Source: Polyangiaceae bacterium
GTDB lineage: Bacteria; Myxococcota_A; Polyangia; Polyangiales; Polyangiaceae
Assembly (NCBI GenBank): GCA_013361525.1
Contig: JABFXY010000049.1
Span: forward strand, 146,747 to 210,746
Direction of reading: 5' to 3'
DNA length: 64,000 nt
This document shows positions 1-10,483 of this stretch, in pieces. Under the pieces are notes generated by a model, which was not told where the DNA came from, did not search any database, and saw nothing but the letters and a program-made list of their open reading frames with translations. Made by a program: the position numbers and the translations under genes. Each line of letters starts with the position of its first letter. The first letter of the stretch is position 1.

Positions 1-347
1 TTCCACGTTACGGCGGGGTCCGCGTCGGTGCGCCCGAGCAGATCGACGGCCTTCACGCCCGAGGCGTCTGCGAAGCGCCCGCAAAACCCGAGAAACTCGG
101 ACTTCTCGTTCTTCCACCAGAACATCGCCGTGGGGTATTCGGCGTGGGTGACGTCGAATGCGCCGAGCAGGGTTCGGCAGCTGGTGAGAACCGTCGGGTC
201 CGCCGGCTCGCGCTCAAAAGCCCGCACGACCTCCGGCTTCGGCCATGAGCGCCGCACGAGCAGGATGAACGCCGCACGTATCGCGCCGATTCGCTCGCCG
301 GTCTGCGTGCACACACGCGTCACGAACTCTTCCGTTCGGGTGGTCAT
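1..347 (-). CDS. PAS-domain protein, N-terminal part (cut by window edge)
   Basis: An open frame starts at an ATG (complement of 345-347) and runs off the left edge, giving about 115 residues. Residues 75-115 read like the core of a PAS sensor domain: FWWKNEKSEFLGFCGRFAD, then GVKAVDLLGRTDADPAVTW, matching the usual 'fWKd..g.flGcN..fA...G....ev.GkTD.dl.W' pattern. PAS domains sense ligands or redox state and usually precede a histidine kinase, HTH or GGDEF output domain, which would lie outside the window. The start lies 7 nt after the stop of the upstream Sel1 lipoprotein gene, so the two may be co-transcribed. The PAS call is recognition by eye; the output function is unknown. Confidence 0.7.
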   Translation of the reverse strand, partial: MTTRTEEFVTRVCTQTGERIGAIRAAFILLVRRSWPKPEVVRAFEREPADPTVLTSCRTLLGAFDVTHAEYPTAMFWWKNEKSEFLGFCGRFADASGVKAVDLLGRTDADPAVTW

Positions 348-354
348 GTTCGGT

Positions 355-1620
355 TCACTTCACGTTGGCCGCCGCGGAGCACCCCTCGTCGTCGCCCCCC
401 TCGCACGCCTTCGCGTAGAACTTCTTCGCCGTCGCCGCGTTCTTCTTCACGCCCTTCCCCTCGCGGTACATCCCGCCGAGGTTGAAGCATGCGCCGCTGT
501 TACCTAGATCGCAGCCGGCCTGATAATGCTTCACGGCCTTTGCGTTGTCGACCGCGACGCCGCGGCCGAACTCGTGGCTGATACCGAGGTAGTAACAACC
601 TTCACCGTCCTTGCTCGTGCATGCCTTGGTAAAGAGATTGATGCCTTTGGCATAAAGCTTTGCGGCGAGCTCGGCGCTCTTCGGCACGCCATCGCCGGTC
701 TCGTGAATCGTCGCGGCCTGGACGCATGCGAGCCCCAAGCCGAGCTCGCAGCTTCGCTCATAGAGCTTTGAGGCGTTTATCTTGTCCTCGCCGCGATAGG
801 TGCGGGCGGCAACGTCGTAACACTCCTCGGCGTCGGTACACGCAGCCTGCGGCTCGACGGGTGCCCCCGACAGCGGCGTCACCGTTACGCCGGCTAGCGA
901 CATTCCGTCCTTGTTGACGCTCACCCCGGCGGTCAAGAGGGCGTATTGCTCCTGGCCACGCAAGATTGCGCCGACCCATCGAATCGACGGAAGCACCCCG
1001 TCAGGGGCGAGCTCGTTTCCGAGCACGCATGTCGACACCATGCGATCGGTGCTGATTTGTGCATCCCGCCGAACCACGGGCGGCAAAGCCGCGAGGTCGC
1101 TCTCCGTCGCGAGCGGCAAGCCGTTACACCCTTTTACATTGAAGACCATGAGCGGCCTTCGAATGCCCTGCCATAGGGTGGCCGGCATTTGCTGCTGATA
1201 GACAATCCCGTCCAAAACCGACACCGCGCCGCGCACGGTCTGGCCATTCACGGTCCACCGCAGGCGCCCGTCCGGCAGTCGAAAGGCCATGGCTTGCAGG
1301 CGCTTCCCCGGGTCCTCGGTGACGGTCGACCATTCCACGAGCATCATCGCGGCGACGCGTTCACTCGACTTGCCGAGCGGGGCGAGCGCGGGATCGGACG
1401 CGGCAGCTTTGAGCAAGTTGCTCGCCTGCTCATCGAGGATCTGCGCGAGCGCCTCGTCGTCGGCGTGGGGATTCACCGGGTTCTTCGGCGCGACGTTGGC
1501 CGTCTTTTCCGTCGAGGCGACGGCGGTACTTCGAAGCTCCACCGTGGACGGCGAAGGTCGGGGCGACGCGCAACCACCGAGGAGTAGGAGAGCCACGGAG
1601 CGAGCCTGGGCCGATCGCAT
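355..1620 (-). CDS. Sel1-repeat (SLR) lipoprotein
   Basis: 421 residues. The N-terminus has a lipoprotein signal with lipobox LLGGC (Cys about residue 17). The middle 250 residues match no family I recognise. The C-terminal ~160 residues hold Sel1-like repeats of the Helicobacter cysteine-rich type, with paired cysteines such as ACVQAATIHETGDGV, GCYYLGISHEFGRGV and ACFNLGGMYREGKGV. Such repeats form alpha-solenoids that bind proteins, so an envelope scaffold role is inferred. The downstream PAS gene begins 7 nt after its stop, suggesting an operon. The start is the only ATG that precedes the signal peptide. Confidence 0.82.
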   Translation of the reverse strand: MRSAQARSVALLLLGGCASPRPSPSTVELRSTAVASTEKTANVAPKNPVNPHADDEALAQILDEQASNLLKAAASDPALAPLGKSSERVAAMMLVEWSTVTEDPGKRLQAMAFRLPDGRLRWTVNGQTVRGAVSVLDGIVYQQQMPATLWQGIRRPLMVFNVKGCNGLPLATESDLAALPPVVRRDAQISTDRMVSTCVLGNELAPDGVLPSIRWVGAILRGQEQYALLTAGVSVNKDGMSLAGVTVTPLSGAPVEPQAACTDAEECYDVAARTYRGEDKINASKLYERSCELGLGLACVQAATIHETGDGVPKSAELAAKLYAKGINLFTKACTSKDGEGCYYLGISHEFGRGVAVDNAKAVKHYQAGCDLGNSGACFNLGGMYREGKGVKKNAATAKKFYAKACEGGDDEGCSAAANVK

Positions 1621-1697
1621 GGCCGCATCGTACGCGTCGGCGCCGCGCGGGGAAGCTCACCTTGTCGGGCCGACGACCGATCGCTACCGTCTTCCAC

Positions 1698-2639
1698 ATG
1701 AGGCTCTCCCCGGTTCCGAGCGAGGTCGCGCACGCGGGGCTGCGCGCCCTCAAGACCGTCTGCGCGATTTCTCGAGGGATCGATCCGCTCGAGGCGCAGT
1801 TCATCGACGGCCTACAGCGTCATCTGCTCGGCACCTCGTTCGACATCGCGTCGCTCGAGCCGATCACCGGGGAGGAGCTCGCCAGGGCCGTCCCACCCGG
1901 CGAGTTTCGAGAGCGCATCATCGGCGGTATGGTGGTCGCGGCCTGCATCGACGGCGAGGCATCGCCCGCCGAGATTGCGGTCATCGAGGCCTTCTCGAAG
2001 GCCTTGGATGTCGACTCCCCGGTCCTGAAGACCGGACGCCACCTCGCCAATCAGCAGTTGCTGGGCGCGCGTGTCGACATCGCTCGGCGGGCCATGATGG
2101 GCTACAAAGTGCGCGGCGTGTTGCGCGAAGACGGTCTTCCGGGCCTGGTTCGCCAAATGCTCCCGATGCTCGGCGTCTCGAACGACGACACCGCCGCGAG
2201 GTACCGCGCATTGGAGTCATACGCAGCGGGCACGCTCGGACGCGGGTATTACGACTTCGTCACCAGCAATCAGTTCTCCTTCCCCGGTGAGAAGTACGCG
2301 GGCCCGGAGATCATCGTCATCCACGACGTGCTGCATGTCCTTGGTGGATATGGCACCACCGCCGAGGAAGAGGTGCAGGTCGCGGCGTTTCAGGCGGCTT
2401 GTCACCACGTCGACCAATTCCACAGTCTGCTCTTCGCGATTGCCCAGTTCCACTTGGGCGTACAGATGGCACCGGTATCACCGCCGGAGAAGCTCAAGGC
2501 AGACCCCGAGCTCATGATGAAAGCGTTCGCGCGCGGAGCGAAAGTGTCGCGCGATGTCTGGGCGGAGCTCGTTCCATGGGACAACTTCGCGCGCCCAATC
2601 GACGATATTCGCAACGAATTGAACATCGAGCCGCGGTGA
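1698..2639 (+). CDS. TerB-like / Coq4-like two-domain protein
   Basis: 313 residues from ATG 1698; the frame also opens 36 nt earlier, but that extension looks non-coding. Residues 12-110 are helical and resemble a TerB-type domain (CIDGEASPAEIAVIEAFSKAL). Residues 170-255 resemble the Coq4 ubiquinone-biosynthesis family, including HDVLH followed eleven residues later by Glu (H209, D210, H213, E225), the HDxxHx11E metal-binding signature. Coq4 proteins act in quinone ring decarboxylation or lipid binding, but no other quinone gene is nearby, so the substrate is unknown. The stop overlaps the GTG start of the next gene, implying translational coupling. Both domain calls are motif-based. Confidence 0.65.
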   Translation: MRLSPVPSEVAHAGLRALKTVCAISRGIDPLEAQFIDGLQRHLLGTSFDIASLEPITGEELARAVPPGEFRERIIGGMVVAACIDGEASPAEIAVIEAFSKALDVDSPVLKTGRHLANQQLLGARVDIARRAMMGYKVRGVLREDGLPGLVRQMLPMLGVSNDDTAARYRALESYAAGTLGRGYYDFVTSNQFSFPGEKYAGPEIIVIHDVLHVLGGYGTTAEEEVQVAAFQAACHHVDQFHSLLFAIAQFHLGVQMAPVSPPEKLKADPELMMKAFARGAKVSRDVWAELVPWDNFARPIDDIRNELNIEPR

Positions 2640-3658
2640 AGCTGCGGCGATTCCACGCGGCGGTGTGTTCTGTCGGCCTGCTTGCATGCGCATGCGGCGC
2701 GAGCCCCGCCGTCGAAACGTCGACGGGGGCGCGCGAGATCCCCATCACCGTTCAGGTTCGCGGGCGCCCCGCCCCAACGGCGGAACCGCGTACCGGCGCC
2801 GACTGGCGATGCACGACGGTGTCACCCGTCGTGCAAGCGGACCTCGAGCGCGAGATGCGAAAGCGGCATCACCCGCATACCGAGACGACGAAGCTCGTCG
2901 TGACCTGGGCATGTCCGAAGTCGCCGGTGAACGAGGTCGTCTATCAACGAATCGACAATGGTGGGCTCCGGATCCTTCGACTCCGGCGTGTGGCGGCGGG
3001 TTTCGAGGCGCTGCGCCTCGCGATCGACGAATACGGATCGCAATCGAAGTTGGCGGTACAGCGCGCAGTCCTCCGCCTGGAGCAAGGGCAGCGTATTGCC
3101 AATACCTCGGCTGCGCTGGTCGACGTGCGACTCTCGGAGGTCGACGATGGTCCGCCGGCAATCGGGTTCGGCACGACGGGCATCGGGGGGTTCTGGCATG
3201 TAGCGCTCGGGGTTCGAGACGACGCCGGCTCTGCGAGAGGGAGAGAGACGTCGGGGGAGCAAACGAGCCTCCGGCAGCTCGAACAGATCCCGCTCGCGCT
3301 CGCTCGAGCGGAGGTCGAGCGGGCGGTCGAATCCGCGGATTGGCTGATAGTGCCCGTCGACGACGAGATACGAGCTTTCGTCCTGGACCGCTTTCGCGCC
3401 TCGAAGCCGCTCGACGTCAAGAACCTCGCACTTTATGGTTTTGCGGTGCTTTTGCGCGACACGGCGCCGCCCGCGGCATTGCCGATCCTCGCCGACGCGC
3501 TGGTGCGGGTCGTTCAGGCCGACAAGGTCGATCCAGGTTCGACAGAAGCGGTCTTGCTCGCCGCGGTGAGGAGGATCTCCGGCATCGATCTCGAAAAAGA
3601 TCCGCGGCCTCTGCGCGAGGCTATCCGCGAGTTTGCACGGAACAACGGAGTCAAGTGA
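2636..3658 (+). CDS. Putative lipoprotein of unknown function
   Basis: 340 residues. The start is GTG 2636, which overlaps the preceding TGA (GTGA), and it is followed at once by a signal peptide, MKLRRFHAAVCSVGLL, with cysteines at the end of the hydrophobic stretch (LLACAC) as a lipobox. The mature part is soluble, with an alpha-helical C-terminus. I recognise no family. The tight overlap with the TerB/Coq4-like gene suggests a shared transcript and perhaps a shared task in the envelope. Confidence 0.72.
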   Translation: MKLRRFHAAVCSVGLLACACGASPAVETSTGAREIPITVQVRGRPAPTAEPRTGADWRCTTVSPVVQADLEREMRKRHHPHTETTKLVVTWACPKSPVNEVVYQRIDNGGLRILRLRRVAAGFEALRLAIDEYGSQSKLAVQRAVLRLEQGQRIANTSAALVDVRLSEVDDGPPAIGFGTTGIGGFWHVALGVRDDAGSARGRETSGEQTSLRQLEQIPLALARAEVERAVESADWLIVPVDDEIRAFVLDRFRASKPLDVKNLALYGFAVLLRDTAPPAALPILADALVRVVQADKVDPGSTEAVLLAAVRRISGIDLEKDPRPLREAIREFARNNGVK

Positions 3659-3755
3659 TGTTTGATGCGGCGGACGCCACGAGGATCGATCTCGTCGGCG
3701 CCCGCCGTTCCCATCGTCGTATCGAGCGCGGCGCGACATCACCGCGCAACCAACA

Positions 3756-3995
3756 TCAGTTGCACACCTCGCACTCGTCTTCGCACGTGTCTTCGCTGCA
3801 CGACTGGCCTTCCTTGCCCTCGGTCGTGCACTCGCAGGCGCCGTTGATGCATTCGTGGAACGACGAGCATTCCGTCGAGCTGCCGCTGCCGCCCTCCGAT
3901 CCATCATCCGAATCGTCGCCCCCGTCGTCTCCACAACCGACGAACACGACAACGGCAAACAACGACGTCAGCAGCGCGAGAGTCTTCTTCATCAT
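3756..3995 (-). CDS. Small cysteine-rich lipoprotein
   Basis: About 79 residues. The frame also opens at GTG 4001, but AAGG just upstream fits the tandem ATGs at 3995 and 3992 better. A signal peptide ends in lipobox FVGC, followed by an Asp/Gly/Ser linker and a compact domain with nine cysteines (TECSSFHECINGACECTT, then CSEDTCEDECEVC). The pattern suggests disulfide knots at the cell surface. It is one of several such genes in the window. No function can be assigned. Confidence 0.72.
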   Translation of the reverse strand: MMKKTLALLTSLFAVVVFVGCGDDGGDDSDDGSEGGSGSSTECSSFHECINGACECTTEGKEGQSCSEDTCEDECEVCN

Positions 3996-4155
3996 CTTCA
4001 CCTTGGTCGAGATGCGCCGGTGGGGACCGGGCGCGCGTCATACGCCGTGCAGTGGCGCGGCGTTCCCATTTCGTTGCGGGGCTTTCGACGTACGAGACCC
4101 GACAATGGCGTCATCTTTTTTTCCGTGAGCAGGGTTTCGGCGCAAAGGGCCCTCT

Positions 4156-5832
4156 TCAGAATGCGTACAGGCGGCTCGGCCCGTATCCGAGCCCATCGAC
4201 ACGCGATCGCAGCTTCCCGGTGGTGAGATCCATCGCAACGAACCACGCTCGGGTCGCGCCGTGGACGAGGAGCAGGAGATCGCCCTTACGCTCTCGGACC
4301 TCGAAGTCCCAAGGCAGGAAGTCGGCGGGCGCCTGACCCGCCGGCGCGGTGACATCGCGCTCGAAGACGACCTCGCCCGTCGTCGGCTCGAGGACGAACA
4401 CGCGCGCATCGACCGTTCCGCGCGCGGCATCGGTCGCCACCATCGCGTCGCGAAAACGAATGACGACAATCTTCCCGCCGACGAGACGGGCGATGGTCCC
4501 CGGGCGGTCGCGACCTGCCTTCACCGTCGACAGCACGTTTCCGTTCGGCGCGAGCACGTCGAATTGGTCGTCGCCTACCAATCTGACGAGCCCCACGAGG
4601 CGACCCTTTTCATCCTCCAGGATCCGAGCGCGGCCCGTCACGTCGACGACGGTGCGCCCATCCGCGATCGACACCACACTCGTCTTCGGCGTCGGATCGA
4701 ACGGGGACGGTGAGCACAGCACCCAATGCGACCGCCCTACCTCACAGGGGCTCTTGTCGATGAACGTCTCGAGCGGGGAAAATGGCCGCGACCGATCGCG
4801 CGACAGAACCGGCCGTTCTGCCACCTTCGGAACCCAGCGCTGCGAAAACGTCACGCGGCCCGAATCGTCGAGGCAGCGAATCGCATACTCCTCGATACGC
4901 GCGACTGGGCTCACCCGCCGCTCTTCGGCGGCGCAAAGATGTTTTCCGGTCGCGCTGGCGCTCAACGTTGTCGTGGAATCGGTGAGCTGGGGGCGGTGCC
5001 GCGCGATTTCCATCTTCATGTCCGGGTCGATGACGACCAGCTCGCGATCCGGATCGACCAGCGCAATTTTCGTCCCGAATGTTTCCAGCGCCGTATGCGA
5101 AGGCAGCCTGACGATGCTGCGCGACGACGGAGTCGTATCCCGTATTCGCTCGATTGCATCGTCGCGAACGAGCCACGTCTCGCCGGCCACCGGCGAGAGC
5201 GGCCGCGCGTCGAACGAGCCGAGGCTCTCGATTCGTCCGGTATCTTTGGCTATCCGGATCGATTGTCGCGACCCCACCGGAAGGATGGAGTCACCGACCA
5301 ACACGGACCCCGGCGCGTCGAACGGCCCAGCCATGTGCGTCGCCGTCCACCTCTGCGTGCCGGTCTGCGCGTCGAATGCGGTCCAGACTCGCTCCGATTG
5401 AAAGCCTGCTTCGAAACAGGCACTTCGACCCGTCGCCGGCTCTTCACAATGGCTCGTCGTCGCGACATAGAGCGTGCTCTCGTCACGCAGAGTCTCCAGC
5501 ACGTGCAACTTCGCCATGCTGGGGGTCTTCTTCGCAATGGGTGGCAACGGCGCCGCGCGAACGTCGGCTGTCTCCGCGCGAATCCGGTAGTCGTCGAGAT
5601 CCACGATACGCCCGTCGACGAAGATCCAATCCGGCTCGCTCGCTTTTTTGTCCGCGCGTGGTTCGGTGGACGCAAACGCGCTGGGGATGCGTGCTTCCGA
5701 CGACCCGTTCGTCTCGACGTCGCCCGATGATGAAGCATCGCGTAGACCGTCGCTGCAGCCGCAGGCCATTGCGACTCCGATGACGACCGCGACGATGCTC
5801 GAAACCCTATATTGATGCCGATAGGCTCGCAT
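4156..5832 (-). CDS. Lipoprotein with PQQ-like beta-propeller repeats
   Basis: 558 residues. The N-terminus carries a signal peptide with lipobox MACGC. The body holds blade-like repeats such as VWTAFDAQTGTQRWTA and RVFVLEPTTGEVVFERDV, typical of PQQ-like (BamB-type) beta-propellers. It is too divergent and too unlike the usual BamB context to call bamB, and it carries no recognisable quinoprotein catalytic motif. A likely role is an envelope binding or scaffold protein (inference). It is divergent from the small lipoprotein gene at 5905, with about 70 nt between the starts for both promoters. Confidence 0.7.
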   Translation of the reverse strand: MRAYRHQYRVSSIVAVVIGVAMACGCSDGLRDASSSGDVETNGSSEARIPSAFASTEPRADKKASEPDWIFVDGRIVDLDDYRIRAETADVRAAPLPPIAKKTPSMAKLHVLETLRDESTLYVATTSHCEEPATGRSACFEAGFQSERVWTAFDAQTGTQRWTATHMAGPFDAPGSVLVGDSILPVGSRQSIRIAKDTGRIESLGSFDARPLSPVAGETWLVRDDAIERIRDTTPSSRSIVRLPSHTALETFGTKIALVDPDRELVVIDPDMKMEIARHRPQLTDSTTTLSASATGKHLCAAEERRVSPVARIEEYAIRCLDDSGRVTFSQRWVPKVAERPVLSRDRSRPFSPLETFIDKSPCEVGRSHWVLCSPSPFDPTPKTSVVSIADGRTVVDVTGRARILEDEKGRLVGLVRLVGDDQFDVLAPNGNVLSTVKAGRDRPGTIARLVGGKIVVIRFRDAMVATDAARGTVDARVFVLEPTTGEVVFERDVTAPAGQAPADFLPWDFEVRERKGDLLLLVHGATRAWFVAMDLTTGKLRSRVDGLGYGPSRLYAF

Positions 5833-5904
5833 GACGGAGCCATGTCGCGACGTGTCGTTGATTCGTGACCGAACGAGCTGGGTGAAACGGGTAGCATCGC
5901 GACC

Positions 5905-6375
5905 GTGCTCCGCCCCGCGCTGCGCGCCCTCGTCGGACTCTTCATCGGGCTCTCGGCGTGCACCGGCGCGAATGCAACTCGCTCCGGCAAAGAGCTCACG
6001 GCTCGTACGGGAGCATCACTCCCGGACGAGCTCATCGGTGACTTCGAATGCCGGGGCACGGCATCGATCATGACCGTGACGCTCCGCCATGACGGCCGCT
6101 TCCGCATCCACGAGACACAGATATTGCGTCACGATCGTTGGCAGCGGGTCGAGGCCCCCGAGCCATGCGATCCCTGGGGCCTGGCCCGCTTCAAAGACGG
6201 CGTTCTCGAGCTCGAGTCGAAGCCCGAGACATGTGAACAGCTCGGCGACCCCATCACGTTGGCGCACCCGACGAGCATCCTCGAGATTCGAGAGGCCGAC
6301 GCGCGCCATTTCGTCGCCGACGAGCTGACCTGTGAGCGGACGAGCCCAATCGAGCCGCCGTCGGTGGCACAATAG
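5905..6375 (+). CDS. Small secreted lipoprotein, unknown
   Basis: 156 residues from a GTG start. The signal peptide ALVGLFIGLSAC gives a lipobox at about residue 19. The mature protein is about 135 residues and looks beta-rich (SIMTVTLRHDGRFRIHE), like a small lipocalin-type or 'toxicity response' fold, but I cannot assign a family. It is followed 4 nt after its stop by another lipoprotein gene and is probably co-transcribed with it. Confidence 0.68.
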   Translation: MLRPALRALVGLFIGLSACTGANATRSGKELTARTGASLPDELIGDFECRGTASIMTVTLRHDGRFRIHETQILRHDRWQRVEAPEPCDPWGLARFKDGVLELESKPETCEQLGDPITLAHPTSILEIREADARHFVADELTCERTSPIEPPSVAQ

Positions 6376-6379
6376 CGCG

Positions 6380-6910
6380 ATGGTTTGCGTTCGCTCGGCT
6401 TGGTGGATGCTCGTTTGCGTCGTTGCGTGCACGCCCGGCGCCGGTGATGCAAACGTGGATATCGCAACGGTCACGCTGACGGCCACCGCAGCGCCGGTCG
6501 ACGGCGCCGACCGCGCGAGCCCCTCGTCTCGTGCATCCACTGCGACCGCGTCAGCCGCCGCAAAGGCCGACACCCAAGAGCCAGAATACGAGATCGCGAG
6601 CGCACGCGCGACGCCGCAATCCACGGCCACATCGTCGGTGCCACCCGCCGTCTTGATGCAGGCGAAACAATTGTTCGCCGAAGGCGTGCATGCATTTCAG
6701 GCGGGCGAGGCGAAGAAGGCGCGCTTGCTCTTCGAGCAGGCGTACGCGATCGCGCCGTTGCCTCAGGTCTTGTTCAACATGGGCCAAGCTGCACGTTCGG
6801 AAGGTAACCTGACACTCGCGTGCGAGACCTTCCAACGATATGTCGACGAGGCTCATCCCGACGCTGCGCGCATCGCCGAGCTCAAGAAGGATTGTCCGCA
6901 CCTTCATTGA
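6380..6910 (+). CDS. TPR-containing lipoprotein
   Basis: 176 residues, starting at ATG 6380, directly before the signal peptide SAWWMLVCVVAC (lipobox VVAC). A Ser/Thr/Ala-rich linker precedes a tetratricopeptide unit, FAEGVHAFQAGEAKKARLLF then PLPQVLFNMGQAARSEGN. This arrangement (linker plus one or two TPRs with an LFNMGQ motif) is common in myxobacterial lipoproteins. The gene sits 4 nt behind the preceding lipoprotein gene and is convergent with the kinase at 6932. It probably acts in protein-protein contacts at the envelope. Confidence 0.72.
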   Translation: MVCVRSAWWMLVCVVACTPGAGDANVDIATVTLTATAAPVDGADRASPSSRASTATASAAAKADTQEPEYEIASARATPQSTATSSVPPAVLMQAKQLFAEGVHAFQAGEAKKARLLFEQAYAIAPLPQVLFNMGQAARSEGNLTLACETFQRYVDEAHPDAARIAELKKDCPHLH

Positions 6911-6931
6911 GGGCGCTGCGCGCTCGCGATC

Positions 6932-8419
<1,488 letters not shown>

Positions 8420-8557
8420 TGTAGCTCAATCAGGTAAACTCGAAACACCAACTCGCAAGTGCGAGCGCCACAGCTCACCCTGAAGAGTGTGGCAGTGTAG
8501 CAATCGAAGTTGGGATTGAGGTGATTGCGTCGGCTAGCTAGCCGGGACGCGTGCAAT

Positions 8558-8845
8558 TCAGAGACAGGCGAGCGCCGTCGTCTCACCAAACGACACGCAC
8601 GAAAATCCGAGATCACACTGCTCGAGGAGCGCGTCACATCCACACGGATCGCTCTCGTCGCACTCGGCGGGCAGCTCCTGGCAAGTCGGCGTGTCGTCTC
8701 CGGCGTCGAAGCAATACATCCCGCTGCCGCACTCGTCTCCTTGCTCGCAAGGGTCGCCGACCGCCGGCCCGCACGCAGCTGCCAGCATGGGGACCGAGAG
8801 GACGGCGAGGGCCGCAGCAGCACGAAGGACGTTGCGCTTCATCAT
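8558..8845 (-). CDS. Small cysteine-rich lipoprotein
   Basis: 95 residues. The Shine-Dalgarno GGAGG lies 4 nt before the first ATG and 7 nt before the second (8842); either may be used. The signal peptide ends in lipobox LAAAC. The mature part (~70 residues) has ten cysteines in pairs (DPCEQGDECGSGMYCFDAG, CQELPAECDESDPCGC), resembling the Dickkopf-like cysteine modules common in myxobacterial surface proteins. Function unknown. It is a member of the cysteine-rich lipoprotein group scattered through this window. Confidence 0.78.
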   Translation of the reverse strand: MMKRNVLRAAAALAVLSVPMLAAACGPAVGDPCEQGDECGSGMYCFDAGDDTPTCQELPAECDESDPCGCDALLEQCDLGFSCVSFGETTALACL

Positions 8846-8908
8846 GGAGCCTCCAAGGCGATGAGGGTTCGGTTGGGAGTCGCTTCGCGCGAGCTCCCAG
8901 CATGCCCG

Positions 8909-10261
8909 CTATCGTAGGGCTTCTTCGAGCGCGGCGGCCAAACCAAGGAGGTCGCGGTCACTGCCACGACGAGCGACGAGCTGGACGCCGATCGGCCAAC
9001 CCTCGCGCGAGCGACCCGCGGGAAGCGTCACCGCCGGGTGTCCGGACGCATTGAACAGCGCGGTAAACGCGCCGATCGGCGCGGCCTGGCGAAAAACGCC
9101 CTCGCCGTCGAGGCCGCGGAACGCACCGACACGCGGCGGGCCCATCGCGACCGTGGGTGTGATCAAAGCGTGCATATCGCCGAATGCCGCGTCGACCCGT
9201 GCTTGCAGATGTTGTTGGCGAAGGATCGCGTCGGCGTTCGTGACGCGGGCACCATGCTCGCGCATCCACCGCGTGGTCGGCTCGAGCAGTCGTGAAGCAA
9301 ACGGCGGAAGGGGCACGTTTCTCACCATCCGCGCCATGAGCGGAATGAACTCGTCGACCTCGCCCTGTACGGGCGTGAGCTCTTCCACTCGATGCCCGAG
9401 CGCTTCGAGCTTCGAGGCGGCGGTGCGCACGGCTCGGTCGACCTCGGGATCGACGGCGACGAGCGGCGAACGTGACAACAAGCCGACTCGTAGACCCTTC
9501 GGCCTACGCTCGTACCCGGCGAGGAAAGAGCCGTCGGCCGGTCGGTCGCGGTGATGAGGGCGGCCGGCGAGCACGTCCAAAAATGCGGCGGCATCGCGGA
9601 CCGTTCGCGCGAGTGGACCTGTCGAGCTGATGCGCGCGCGATCGAATGCTCCATACGGATGTGGAAGAGCCCCGCGGGACGCTTTGAACCCGACGAGCCC
9701 GCAGAATGCAGCCGGAATGCGGATCGAACCGCCGCCGTCGGAGCCCGGCGCGATCGGAATCATGTCGGCGCCGACCGCCGCGCCGGAGCCGCCGCTCGAC
9801 CCGCCCGAATAGCGGGTTGTATCGATCGGATTGCGGGTCGGCGGATGAATCTGGTTGTCGACGAACGCCAATATCGTCAACTCGCTCGTCGCGAGCTTTC
9901 CGAAGAAGACGAAGCCTGCGCGCCGGCATGCGCTCGCGACCGCACCGTCGAATGGTGAATACACCCACGAGAGCGCTCGAGACCCGACGCGGGAGAAACA
10001 GAATCGGAGGTTTTCGTGGTCTTTGATGCCGGTCGGCAAACCGCAAAAGACAGGCGGGTCCGCAGGCCTCCGCGACAGCTCGTAATCGGCGCGACGCGCC
10101 TCTTCCAGCGCACGCTCTTCGTGGAGCTCGACGAACGCGGAGAGCTCCGCGTTCACCCGCGCGATGTTGTCGAGGTAATGGCGGCAGAGCTCCACCGAGC
10201 CGAGGGCGCGCCGACGCACGAGCGCGGCGATGTCGAGTGCGGAGGCGGGAAGGTCGAGCAT
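8909..10261 (-). CDS. Amidase (amidase-signature family)
   Basis: 450 residues, the normal length for the amidase-signature (GatA-like) family, which hydrolyses carboxamides to acid and ammonia. The Ser-Ser-Lys catalytic set is visible: lysine in GLPTGIKDH, the Gly/Ser-rich signature GGSSGGSGAAVGA, and the nucleophile segment GSDGGGSIRIPAAFCG. No GatB or GatC gene is nearby, so it is more likely a stand-alone amidase, 6-aminohexanoate-hydrolase-like or aryl-acylamidase-like, than a tRNA amidotransferase subunit. No signal peptide, so cytoplasmic. The substrate cannot be read from the sequence. Confidence 0.88.
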   Translation of the reverse strand: MLDLPASALDIAALVRRRALGSVELCRHYLDNIARVNAELSAFVELHEERALEEARRADYELSRRPADPPVFCGLPTGIKDHENLRFCFSRVGSRALSWVYSPFDGAVASACRRAGFVFFGKLATSELTILAFVDNQIHPPTRNPIDTTRYSGGSSGGSGAAVGADMIPIAPGSDGGGSIRIPAAFCGLVGFKASRGALPHPYGAFDRARISSTGPLARTVRDAAAFLDVLAGRPHHRDRPADGSFLAGYERRPKGLRVGLLSRSPLVAVDPEVDRAVRTAASKLEALGHRVEELTPVQGEVDEFIPLMARMVRNVPLPPFASRLLEPTTRWMREHGARVTNADAILRQQHLQARVDAAFGDMHALITPTVAMGPPRVGAFRGLDGEGVFRQAAPIGAFTALFNASGHPAVTLPAGRSREGWPIGVQLVARRGSDRDLLGLAAALEEALR

Positions 10262-10483
10262 GGCGTCGTCCGAACGAGAGGCACTGGCGCTCTCTTGACC
10301 GGATTGTGCGGCGCGCCGAGCTCCTGGTCCATGTCGCCCTTTGCACCGCTGCGCCCTGACGGAGGTTGCATCGCCCTTGTGCCAGCGCGTGCCAGGACGG
10401 TACCCTGGGAAGGCGATTTAGCCATGAATTTACCTATTCTCCGTGGTTCCGCGATGGCACGACTTTGGCCCTGGGGTCCGGTG

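Noticed and set aside
4156..5832. bamB
   Set aside because: Propeller-like blades are visible, but length, context and lack of specific BamB motifs do not support the name.
8909..10261. gatA (tRNA amidotransferase subunit)
   Set aside because: Signature fits all amidase-family enzymes; no gatB or gatC is nearby.
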